The notes beneath the pieces are model-generated. The model saw only the letters and a list, made by a program, of their open reading frames with translations. It had not been told where the DNA came from and did not search any database. The position numbers and the translations under genes are program-made. 11,262 nucleotides of DNA, taken from assembly GCA_036258195.1 (NCBI GenBank), contig DATAED010000230.1:1-11262 (forward strand), written 5' to 3'. How positions within the stretch are numbered: position 1 is the first letter of the stretch; every line of letters starts with the position of its first letter. Below are positions 1 to 5,457 of this stretch, piece after piece. The DNA comes from JAKAIY01 sp036258195 (GTDB lineage Bacteria; Chloroflexota; Ktedonobacteria; Ktedonobacterales; JADMIN01).

Positions 1-23
1 GAGATGCCATCCTTCAACGGTGA

Positions 24-61
24 GCGACCTCTACGGCATAGTGACACGCCGTAGAGGTCGC
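24..61. repeat. Perfect 14-bp inverted repeat (hairpin) downstream of the integrase
   Basis: The arms GCGACCTCTACGGC (24-37) and GCCGTAGAGGTCGC (48-61) are exact reverse complements separated by a 10-nt loop. The hairpin starts 13 nt beyond the integrase stop codon, so it could end integrase transcription. No T-run follows it on either strand, so a classical intrinsic terminator is not shown. It could equally be a protein-binding site of the mobile element. Confidence 0.6.
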
Positions 62-74
62 CATCAGGTACCAG

Positions 75-758
75 TTAGCGCGCCATGCGTTTCCCATTGC
101 GCGCGAGACGTCCGCGTCGGTTCACGTCCAGCGCCTTGGTATCAATTCCGTCCACGACGCTGGTGGTGTCCGCGCGCACCACGTCCATCTGCTGTACCGC
201 CTCGCAATAGTGGTTGGTCATCTGCAAGGTGGTGTGGCCGAGCAAAGATTTCAGGCCGAAGGGGTCGCGGTAGCGTAGCAGGTGCATGCAGGCGAACGTA
301 TGGCGCAGCAGGTGCGGATGCAGCCGTTCGACGCCCGCCTGACGGCCAATGCGCCGGAAGATTTGATCCAGCGCGTTGACCGTCAGCGGCTCGCCACCTG
401 CGCTGGCAAACGCGTCGCCCGCATTGCTGACGCCGCGGCAGGTGAGGAAGACATGCTCCTCATGCGGCAGCGTCGGTCGCCGCCAGTGCAGCAGATAGAA
501 ACGCACCGCCTTGCCCGCACGTGCGCCGATCTTGACCGGACGCTGTTTACGTCCTTTCCCCAGCACAATCGCGTAGCCCTCATCGAGATGGGTGTCCTGA
601 AGTCGCAAGCCGCAGACTTCCCCGGCGCGCATTCCTGTGTCTAGCAGAAGCAGGAAGAGCGCCTGATCGCGCGCGCCGGTCTCTGTACGTGGATTCAATG
701 ACACCACGATGTCGCCGATCTCCTCCGCCATGAGGATGGGTTGCGTTTTCTGCGTCAT
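75..758 (-). CDS. Tyrosine recombinase/integrase, catalytic C-terminal part (separated from its N-terminus by a frameshift)
   Basis: This 227-residue frame carries the whole catalytic domain of a phage-type or XerC/D-type tyrosine recombinase, which cuts and rejoins DNA through a covalent 3'-phosphotyrosine. Visible residues are Arg44 (DTGMRAGE), Lys68 (GKGRK), His148-x-x-Arg151 (HPHLLRH), His174 (LLGHTT) and the nucleophile Tyr183 (TNHY). It begins with an ATG that overlaps the stop of the upstream frame as ATGA, so it might be translated by reinitiation. It has no good ribosome binding site of its own, only a weak CGAAG. The natural product is almost certainly one protein starting at 1387: deleting one copy of the 14-bp repeat at 793-820 fuses the frames. 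As it stands the gene is probably inactive, or produces only a catalytic fragment lacking the arm and core-binding domains. Confidence 0.88.
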   Translation of the reverse strand: MTQKTQPILMAEEIGDIVVSLNPRTETGARDQALFLLLLDTGMRAGEVCGLRLQDTHLDEGYAIVLGKGRKQRPVKIGARAGKAVRFYLLHWRRPTLPHEEHVFLTCRGVSNAGDAFASAGGEPLTVNALDQIFRRIGRQAGVERLHPHLLRHTFACMHLLRYRDPFGLKSLLGHTTLQMTNHYCEAVQQMDVVRADTTSVVDGIDTKALDVNRRGRLARNGKRMAR

Positions 759-1387
759 CTTCGGCGCTTTGAGCCGCGCCAGTGGTGGTTCGGTGGTGTA
801 GTTTTCGTGGTGTAGTTTTCCTCGTAGAGCCAGCTCGAGAACCCGCGCAACGCCCGCACATAGGAGTTGATGGAGGAATCGGCGATAGGATAATTCTCGG
901 TTGGCTGCGTCGGATGCAGGTCGCGCGCCTGCGTCTGCTGGAGCGCGACGATGTAGGCGCGGACGTGCTCCAGGGTGAAGTTGGCGAGCGTCGGTTCTAG
1001 CTCCTGCTCTACAAGCCAGTCGCTATAGCGGCGAATGGCGCCGCGATACCACGTGACCGTCGGCGCGGATTTACCGCTGGCCGCCTTCTCGGTGGCGAGC
1101 AAGTCGCTGAGTTGCGACAGGCTCAAGTCATCTTTGCGCAGACGCTCCCACCTAGTCTTGCCTGCCTGGCCTGGCCTGGCCACGGCGCCGATCTGGCCAG
1201 CCTGGCTCACGTGGCTCACGTGGCTCACCTGGCTAACGCGATGCGGCTGGTCAGGCTTGTCACGCGCGACGCTGGCGCTCCCGGCCTTCTTGTCGGTTGG
1301 TGAGGGACGCGAGGCTGGCGTCTGGTTCGGCTGGTTGGTTGATCTGGTCTGGTTCGTCGGATGCGTCGGATGCGTTGAACGCGCCAC
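755..1387 (-). CDS. Tyrosine recombinase/integrase, N-terminal core-binding part (frameshifted)
   Basis: The frame starts at a GTG with AAGGAG (1397-1402) nine nt upstream, which fixes the start. Of its 210 residues, the first 70 or so are low complexity (THPTHPTNQT, VSQVSHVSHVSQ) and are encoded by short tandem DNA repeats. Then comes a helical SAM-like core-binding domain, from about LSLSQLSDLLATEK to YVRALRGFSSWLYEEN, typical of the DNA-clamping half of tyrosine recombinases. After YEENYTT the frame leaves the family pattern and ends in a nonsense tail, KTTPPNHHWRGSKRRR. The cause is visible: the second copy of a 14-bp tandem repeat shifts the frame. With one copy, the reading becomes YEENYTTEPPLARLKAPKM and continues into the catalytic frame. 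The gene points away from the tRNA fragment at 1621-1666, as expected for an element-borne integrase beside its att site. Confidence 0.85.
   Translation of the reverse strand: MARSTHPTHPTNQTRSTNQPNQTPASRPSPTDKKAGSASVARDKPDQPHRVSQVSHVSHVSQAGQIGAVARPGQAGKTRWERLRKDDLSLSQLSDLLATEKAASGKSAPTVTWYRGAIRRYSDWLVEQELEPTLANFTLEHVRAYIVALQQTQARDLHPTQPTENYPIADSSINSYVRALRGFSSWLYEENYTTKTTPPNHHWRGSKRRR
793..820. repeat. 14-bp perfect tandem duplication that frameshifts the integrase
   Basis: GTGGTGTAGTTTTC occurs at 793-806 and again, identically, at 807-820. Fourteen is not a multiple of three, so the extra copy breaks the integrase frame. Codon-by-codon reading of the minus strand with one copy removed gives an uninterrupted linker from the core-binding domain into the catalytic domain (YEENYTTEPPLARLKAPKM). 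The event looks recent because the two copies are identical and the downstream frame has no other lesion. Confidence 0.95.
1204..1239. repeat. Four 9-bp tandem units in the integrase N-terminal linker
   Basis: The units are GGCTCACGT, GGCTCACGT, GGCTCACCT and GGCTAACGC. On the minus strand they encode the repeated Val-Ser-His/Gln tripeptides. The related integrase fragment at 1709-1903 has only a single MSQ at the corresponding place, so the array looks like a local expansion. Nine is a multiple of three, so the frame is kept. Confidence 0.8.
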
Positions 1388-1620
1388 GATGGTACACTCC
1401 TTGGGAGCATGGCTGCAAACTGGTGTAGCACAGCCATAGGATGAGCGCGGCCATTCTGTTGTGCCCCTGTGGCGTCAGTGTGGGGACGTGCGCGCCTGCC
1501 TGGTAGGATGGAAATCACGACAAGGCAATGCGTCTGAGCGTCGACTCGCCACAACGGCAACAAAAAAGCCGCAACAGTTGCGGCTTTGAGGCGAGCGAGC
1601 GCTGCTACATGTGGCTGGCT
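1388..1620. other. Gap between integrase and att site
   Basis: No convincing gene is seen in these 233 bases. They hold the integrase ribosome binding site (1397-1402), presumably its promoter, and a leftward terminator at 1562-1587. In this family of elements the integrase arm-binding sites are usually close to the att core, so arm sites could also lie here, but I could not pick out a repeated motif. Confidence 0.5.
1562..1587 (-). terminator. Intrinsic terminator, leftward
   Basis: Arms at 1565-1573 and 1579-1587 pair perfectly around a 5-nt loop (AAAGCCGCA / TGCGGCTTT). Read on the minus strand, the stem GCCGC/GCGGC runs directly into six T residues. It would stop transcription entering from the right before it reaches the integrase promoter region. 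On the plus strand the tail has only three T residues. Confidence 0.7.
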
Positions 1621-1666
1621 CTTCCCAAGCAATGGGTCGCGGGTTCGAATCCCGTCTCCCGCTCCA
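1621..1666 (+). tRNA. tRNA-Gly(CCC) 3' fragment; probable att half-site
   Basis: The fragment contains an anticodon loop TTCCCAA (1622-1628, anticodon CCC), the 3' anticodon arm GCAAT, variable loop GGGTC, T-stem GCGGG / CCCGT around loop TTCGAAT (1639-1655), the 3' acceptor strand CTCCCGC (1656-1662), discriminator T and an encoded CCA (1664-1666). The 5' half is absent. The five bases before the loop (GGCTC) do not pair with GCAAT, and no GCGGGAG acceptor strand or D-arm lies upstream. The break falls at the anticodon loop, a known crossover zone for tyrosine integrases. It is therefore read as the distal copy of the tRNA 3' end left by integration, not as a working tRNA. Confidence 0.85.
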
Positions 1667-1670
1667 ATCA

Positions 1671-1700
1671 GCCTCCAGGCCAAGCCTGGAGGCGTTCTTG
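1671..1700 (+). terminator. Hairpin after the tRNA fragment, probable tRNA terminator
   Basis: GCCTCCAGG (1671-1679) and CCTGGAGGC (1685-1693) form a perfect 9-bp stem with a CCAAG loop, followed by GTTCTTG. It lies four bases after the CCA end, as a tRNA transcription terminator would. Its T-tract is weak. A similar hairpin (CCTCCAG...CTGGAGG) occurs at 3132-3163. Confidence 0.55.
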
Positions 1701-1708
1701 TAAATACC

Positions 1709-1903
1709 TCAAAGCAATGGTTGTGGTTTCGCACGAATAGCGCTTGCTGCGTGCCCATATTTGCCGCTGGCCGCCTTCTCTGTGGCAAGCAAGTCGCTGA
1801 GTTGCGATAGGCTCAGGTTATCCTTGCGCACACACTCCCACCTGGTCTTGCCTGGCTTGACCACGTTGCCAATCTGGCCAGCCTGGCGAACCACCTGGCT
1901 CAT
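1709..1903 (-). pseudogene. Truncated second integrase (N-terminal fragment)
   Basis: From an ATG at 1903 this frame reads MSQVVRQAGQIG, then GKTRWECVRKDNLSLSQL and SDLLATEKAASGK. This matches the intact integrase's N-terminal region nearly residue for residue (there GKTRWERLRKDDLSLSQL, SDLLATEKAASGK). At the DNA level 1759 to about 1890 aligns in direct orientation with 1069 to about 1207. Homology stops abruptly at about 1759 and the frame ends 17 residues later in unrelated sequence. Nearly all of the core-binding domain and the whole catalytic domain are missing. It is a remnant of a related element, not a copy made from the present gene, because numerous scattered substitutions separate the two. 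Confidence 0.82.
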
Positions 1904-1982
1904 GCGACGCGGCTGCGCAGGCGTGTAATAACAACTCCGTAGTGGGCGTTGTAGAACAGAGGGCAAGAGACGCCTACACCTT

Positions 1983-2081
1983 GCCACCCATCTGACCACC
2001 AATGAATTGGAACAGCGCTATGGGCAGGCGCGCGAGCCGCATGAACGCAGTTGGTGGCAGATCCTCTGGCCCATGGCGCAT
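1983..2081 (+). pseudogene. Possible remnant of an IS630-type transposase helix-turn-helix N-terminus
   Basis: Read on the plus strand from 1983, the frame gives ATHLTTNELEQRYGQAREP, followed by HERSWWQILWPMAH. The pattern ELEQRY-x4-5-P-x-ER-x-W-x-I-x-W resembles, from memory, the opening of the helix-turn-helix proteins and IS630-family transposases common in cyanobacteria and Chloroflexota. Only about 33 codons resemble the family; there is no credible start and no DDE domain. It lies in the same 400-bp stretch of debris as the integrase scrap. I am unsure of it. Confidence 0.35.
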
Positions 2082-2098
2082 TGCATGCCAGCCGGGTT

Positions 2099-2782
2099 CT
2101 ACGGCTGCTCTTCCTCTGATGGATCTGTGCGCGCCAGCTCCTGGACCTCCGCAGCGGTGATCCGCAGGTAGACAGCGTCAGCATCGGCTTTCTCAACGTG
2201 CGTCACAGGTATCACCTGCACGCGCTTTAGAATGTGCCCCGACGTGACCTCGAAGTCACGTACCTTACCTTCGTCCGTCACTCCCAACTCATGGACATTG
2301 CCGATATGATGTCCATCCGCTGAGATGACCTTTGTGCCCTTGGCGATCCCGAACTCTGTCTCAGAGAGACTGCTCTGGGTGGTCACCACACTGGAGCTGA
2401 GGTCGGTCATGCCGATGAGCGGGCCGGACGAGTAATCGAACTGGCTGCCGAATGAGCCGCCTGCAGGGGACATGTCGATGCGTCGCGCTCCTCCTCCGTA
2501 GCCATACGCGGTTCCGTACGATGAGCCGCCCGAGACAAATTCGGTGTCAACATACGGTGGCAGCTCGCGAAATTGCTCGTCCGTGACAGTGAGATGGATC
2601 GTGTCGTCCGCATCGACCTGCTCGACATCGCGGAACGGCACGATCAGATCCTGGCCCATCCACTGTGTGTGCACAACGAACGCATCGAGGGTCTGCTGGC
2701 TGGGATCAACGATCAGCTGCTTGACCTTCCCGGCTTCGTGCCCTTCATGCGTCCAGACATGGGCGCCCAACTCAATGTGCAT
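2099..2782 (-). CDS. PRC-barrel domain protein with two PRC domains
   Basis: The start is the ATG at 2782, five nt after a perfect AGGAGG (2788-2793); the frame is open further upstream but without comparable support. The 227-residue product has an N-terminal PRC-barrel (about 1-75: GAHVWTHEGHEAGKVKQLIV, later WMGQDLIVPFRDV). A Gly/Ser/Tyr-rich linker follows (about 84-125: GGSSYGTAYGYGGG). A second PRC-like domain lies at about 140-215 (GTKVISADGHHIGNV, later VIPVTHVEKADADAVYL). No signal peptide or membrane segment is seen, so it is probably cytoplasmic. PRC-barrels are small beta-barrels found in photosynthetic reaction centre H subunits, RimM and many stress-associated bacterial proteins, where they bind proteins or RNA. 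No precise role can be assigned. The gene is monocistronic and diverges from the flippase-like gene at 3341. Confidence 0.85.
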   Translation of the reverse strand: MHIELGAHVWTHEGHEAGKVKQLIVDPSQQTLDAFVVHTQWMGQDLIVPFRDVEQVDADDTIHLTVTDEQFRELPPYVDTEFVSGGSSYGTAYGYGGGARRIDMSPAGGSFGSQFDYSSGPLIGMTDLSSSVVTTQSSLSETEFGIAKGTKVISADGHHIGNVHELGVTDEGKVRDFEVTSGHILKRVQVIPVTHVEKADADAVYLRITAAEVQELARTDPSEEEQP

Positions 2783-3035
2783 ATCTGCCTCCTGTGGTTC
2801 AGTTGCCTCGGGCGACGCGAGACGAGTGAACATCCTTCGCTTCAAACAGTGTCCGAGGCCGAACACGGGTCGGGCGCGTCGCGTGGTAGGTGAGGCGCCA
2901 GCGTCTTGACCCACTCACCCGTGTCCACCACACCAGTTGTCTGCGGTGACGCGCGCATGCCGTGCACGCGCAGCGTAGCAGAAGGTGGAGGCGCTGTCCC
3001 CATGCGTAGGGAGAGTGAACAAGGGTAGTTCGGGG

Positions 3036-3049
3036 CTGCCTTCGGGCAG
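3036..3049 (+). other. UUCG-tetraloop hairpin
   Basis: CTGCC-TTCG-GGCAG forms a 5-bp stem closed by a C-G pair around the exceptionally stable UUCG tetraloop when read as plus-strand RNA. That favours a plus-strand structured transcript. No T-run follows, so it is not a terminator by itself. Confidence 0.45.
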
Positions 3050-3131
3050 GTGAGATGGTCATGCCGGGCGCCAGGCTGTGCTATGGAATCTCGGAATCCT
3101 GTTGGATCATCGGCATTATCGACGCTTGCCA

Positions 3132-3163
3132 GCCTCCAGCGAATGTGCGCTGGAGGCCTTTTC
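3132..3163 (+). terminator. Intrinsic terminator or attenuator, rightward
   Basis: GCCTCCAGCG (3132-3141) and CGCTGGAGGC (3148-3157) form a perfect 10-bp stem with a 6-nt loop, followed by CTTTTC. It lies about 180 nt before the flippase-like gene, and no protein gene ends just upstream of it. It would therefore terminate a non-coding transcript or act as a leader attenuator. Confidence 0.65.
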
Positions 3164-3340
3164 GTGTCCGTGAGGGCCTGAGAAGTGGCGCGGCGCCTGC
3201 TACACCTGAGGTGCCGAGGCGCTTTGAGATCACGCCCGACTGCTCGCGGCGATGGCCCGCGCCAGCATGGCAAGGAGAAGATGGCGGATGGAGGCCGTTG
3301 CCGCTGCGCGCCCTGATCGAAGTCGTCGTGGGGGCGCGCG

Positions 3341-4405
3341 ATGAAGAATATGCTGCGCTCATTGATCCGGCCCAAGGTCTTCATTCCGCTGGTGCTGGCA
3401 ATCGCGCTGATCGCGGCGCTTATCTCGTTCTCCGACCTGCGCAAAGTAGTGAAACTCATGGAGGGGTTTCAGCGGATCGACCTGTTGTACTACTTCTTGC
3501 TGATGATCGGCTACGAGTTCGTGCGCGGTGTCCAGTGGCGCTACACGATGGTGACGCTGGGGGTGAAAGCGCCCATGCGCACCGAAATTTTCGCCTATGT
3601 ACTCTCAGAGGTCACGAAGATCCTGCCAATCGGCAACTACTTCCAGAACTACGTGCTGCAAGTATCGAAGGGTGTGGACTTCGGGCTGACGTCCGCCGCG
3701 ACGACTCTGGTCGTCCTCGAGGAGGTTGCTGTCGGCATCGTCGGCGTAGTGATTCTGGGGCTGGGATCATGGACGACCTGGCTGCGACCCATCATCATCA
3801 TCGGCCTGGCGGTGTTTGCTGTTGTCGTCTGGTTGCTGTCGCGGTTTTATCACGGCAAGGGTCGGCCAGACTGGATCACGCGCCGCAGCATCCTGAACAA
3901 CGTGGCAGATGAACTTGTGAACTTTCGCAAGGGCGCCGAACAGCTGATGAACCTGCGCTCGATCTCCATCACGATGGCGCTCTCAGTCGTCTATCTCCTG
4001 ATGGGCGGCGCGGCGCTCTTTCTCGTCGTGCGGGCGCTGGGCGATCAACAGTTATCGTTCACCCAGGCGCTGGCGGTCTACCTCTTCTCGCTGGCCTTCT
4101 CGCTGATCTTCCCGCTGCCTATTGACTTCGGCGTGCTGGAGGTCAGCGGGGTGGGCGCGTTCCTGGCGGTTGGCGCCGCGCGCAACACGGCGTTCGGCGC
4201 GGTTTTCGCCAACCGGATTTTGAATACGCTCTCCTCAATCGTGATTGCCGCCGTGGTGGTCGCTTTCTTGCATGGTGAGGTTCGACCGCTCTTCACGCAC
4301 ATGACGGGCAGTGGCGCCGATAGCCAGGGGAGCGACGAGGAGAGTGAGAAGCGAGACGAGCACGGTGAGGATGAGGAGGGTGAGGCAGGCGAGAAGGGCG
4401 CCTAG
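3341..4405 (+). CDS. LPG_synthase_TM family (flippase-like) integral membrane protein
   Basis: The 354-residue protein matches the lysylphosphatidylglycerol synthase transmembrane (AglD2/MprF-type) family in length and pattern. Hydrophobic segments lie near residues 14-30, 48-62, 115-142, 148-167, 207-233, 240-280 and 295-311. The family signature appears in the sixth of these as FPLPIDFGVLEVSGVG, followed by conserved NRILNTLSS. Members flip or hold lipid-linked substrates in the inner membrane, but there is no MprF synthase domain here, so aminoacylation is not expected. After residue 320 comes a highly charged, mostly acidic tail (DEESEKRDEHGEDEEGE), presumably cytoplasmic. The ribosome binding site is weak (GGGGGC), and ATG codons at 3341 and 3350 are both possible starts. 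The lipid acyltransferase at 4465 follows in the same direction, suggesting a shared role in envelope lipid handling. Confidence 0.85.
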   Translation: MKNMLRSLIRPKVFIPLVLAIALIAALISFSDLRKVVKLMEGFQRIDLLYYFLLMIGYEFVRGVQWRYTMVTLGVKAPMRTEIFAYVLSEVTKILPIGNYFQNYVLQVSKGVDFGLTSAATTLVVLEEVAVGIVGVVILGLGSWTTWLRPIIIIGLAVFAVVVWLLSRFYHGKGRPDWITRRSILNNVADELVNFRKGAEQLMNLRSISITMALSVVYLLMGGAALFLVVRALGDQQLSFTQALAVYLFSLAFSLIFPLPIDFGVLEVSGVGAFLAVGAARNTAFGAVFANRILNTLSSIVIAAVVVAFLHGEVRPLFTHMTGSGADSQGSDEESEKRDEHGEDEEGEAGEKGA

Positions 4406-4464
4406 GATGCGGAGGGCGCGGAGGATGCTGCGCAACGGGCGCGCGAGTGAACAGGAGTGCTTGA

Positions 4465-5448
4465 ATGCAGACTCAACAGACGGAGCCTGGCGACGCGCAG
4501 ACGGCGACCTCTGGCGTGAGCAATCATGCGGCGCGCACAGTCGGCGCCACGCCAGACTCCAGCGCCAGAGCGCGCGCCCGACGCTGGAGCCTGACGCTGG
4601 CGGGAACGCTGCTGGATGGCATGGCCAACGCCGTGCGTTTAGCGCCAGTCTCGGCCCGCTATGCGCTCTCCGATAGCGTCGTCTGGGCGCTGGGGCCGCT
4701 GCTGGGTCGTCCACGCCGCGAGGCCACACGCAACTTCGCGCGGGTGGTGGGGCCGGAGCGCGCAGCGGAGGCAGCGGAGCGCAGCCTGAAGAACTACGGG
4801 CGCATGGCGATGGACTTCCTGGCGTCGCGCACGATTTCCGCTGAGGAGATTCTGGCGCTGACGGATGGGCGCGGGCAAGAGGGCTTCCGGGCGGCGACGG
4901 CGCTGGGGCGCGGGGTCATCTTCGCGCTGCCGCACGCGGGCTGCTGGGATGTCGCGGCGGCCTTCGCGCAGGCGTATGGCTGCCAGCTCACCATCGTCAC
5001 GGAGAGCGATTGGGGGACGGAGCTGGTGGCCGGCTCGCGCCGCGCCCAGGGGGTGAAGCTCGCGCCGCGCAATCAATCGCTGCGTGCGCTCTTTCGTGCG
5101 CTGCGTCGCCAGGAGTGCGTGGTGATGTTGAGCGATTACGCGCCGCATGGTGTGCAGACGGCGCAGGCGCCTTTCTTCGGCGCGCCCGCGCCCTTTCCGC
5201 TCGGCCCGGCGCGGCTGGCGCTCGCTACAGGTGCGCCCGTGCTGGTCATCATGTGTGTGCGCACGCCGGGTGGCCGCTACCTGCTCGAAGCGCAGGAGCC
5301 GCTCTATCCCACGGGCGCACGGGACAGCGAGGAAGCCGCCATTGCCATGACGGCGCAGATCGCCGCTGGATTCGAGCGCATCGTGCGCGCCTATCCTGAG
5401 CAGTGGTATCCGTACCATCCAGTGTGGCCTGCGACATCCTCAGAGTAG
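4465..5448 (+). CDS. Lysophospholipid/lipid A-type acyltransferase (LpxL/PatA-like)
   Basis: The start has AGGAG (4453-4457) seven nt before the ATG. The 327-residue product belongs to the LpxL/HtrB family (Lip_A_acyltrans), which moves acyl chains from a thioester carrier to a glycolipid or lysolipid at the inner face of the membrane. The catalytic HX4D motif is present as LPHAGCWDVA (His157, Asp162). Downstream are FPLGPARLALATGAPVLV, the usual block near the acyl pocket, and the characteristic C-terminal PEQWYPYHPVW. About 40 Ala/Arg/Thr-rich residues precede the domain. In actinobacteria the nearest characterised member is PatA, which acylates phosphatidylinositol mannosides. An organism without lipid A would be expected to use it on a glycolipid. 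It lies 59 bp after the flippase-like gene, so the two are probably co-transcribed, and it converges with the AI-2E gene nine bases on. Confidence 0.85.
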   Translation: MQTQQTEPGDAQTATSGVSNHAARTVGATPDSSARARARRWSLTLAGTLLDGMANAVRLAPVSARYALSDSVVWALGPLLGRPRREATRNFARVVGPERAAEAAERSLKNYGRMAMDFLASRTISAEEILALTDGRGQEGFRAATALGRGVIFALPHAGCWDVAAAFAQAYGCQLTIVTESDWGTELVAGSRRAQGVKLAPRNQSLRALFRALRRQECVVMLSDYAPHGVQTAQAPFFGAPAPFPLGPARLALATGAPVLVIMCVRTPGGRYLLEAQEPLYPTGARDSEEAAIAMTAQIAAGFERIVRAYPEQWYPYHPVWPATSSE

Positions 5449-5457
5449 ACGTGCGGC

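Larger units (their letters stand above)
2783..3340. other. Divergent intergenic region of about 558 bp
   Basis: No credible gene is seen; the open frames crossing this region have low-complexity translations or run antisense into the neighbouring gene. It must contain the promoters of the leftward PRC-barrel gene and the rightward flippase-like gene, but I found no convincing -35/-10 pair. It does contain a C(TTCG)G hairpin at 3036-3049 and a terminator hairpin at 3132-3163. Together these could mark the ends of a small structured RNA of about 130 nt or a leader of the rightward transcript. Confidence 0.6.

Noticed and set aside
1204..1239. CRISPR-like or regulatory iteron array
   Set aside because: The 9-bp units are contiguous without spacers and lie inside a coding frame that they keep open, so they are ordinary coding tandem repeats.
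1225..1788. A 187-residue minus-strand open frame containing AGDGIRTRDPLLGK
   Set aside because: This peptide is the well-known false translation of the antisense of a tRNA T-arm and anticodon region. It covers the tRNA fragment and the antisense of the integrase region.
3055..3131. A possible degenerate tRNA before the hairpin at 3132, by analogy with the tRNA fragment and its hairpin
   Set aside because: No GTTCRAnYC T-loop, paired T-stem or CCA end could be found; only the following hairpin is similar.
2842..3459. A 205-residue minus-strand open frame across the divergent intergenic region
   Set aside because: It starts inside the flippase-like gene on the opposite strand, has no domain pattern, and its composition looks like GC-rich shadow sequence.
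3055..3912. A 285-residue plus-strand open frame overlapping the start of the flippase-like gene
   Set aside because: It overlaps the well-supported membrane protein for about 570 bp in another frame, has Arg/His-rich shadow composition and no recognisable domain.
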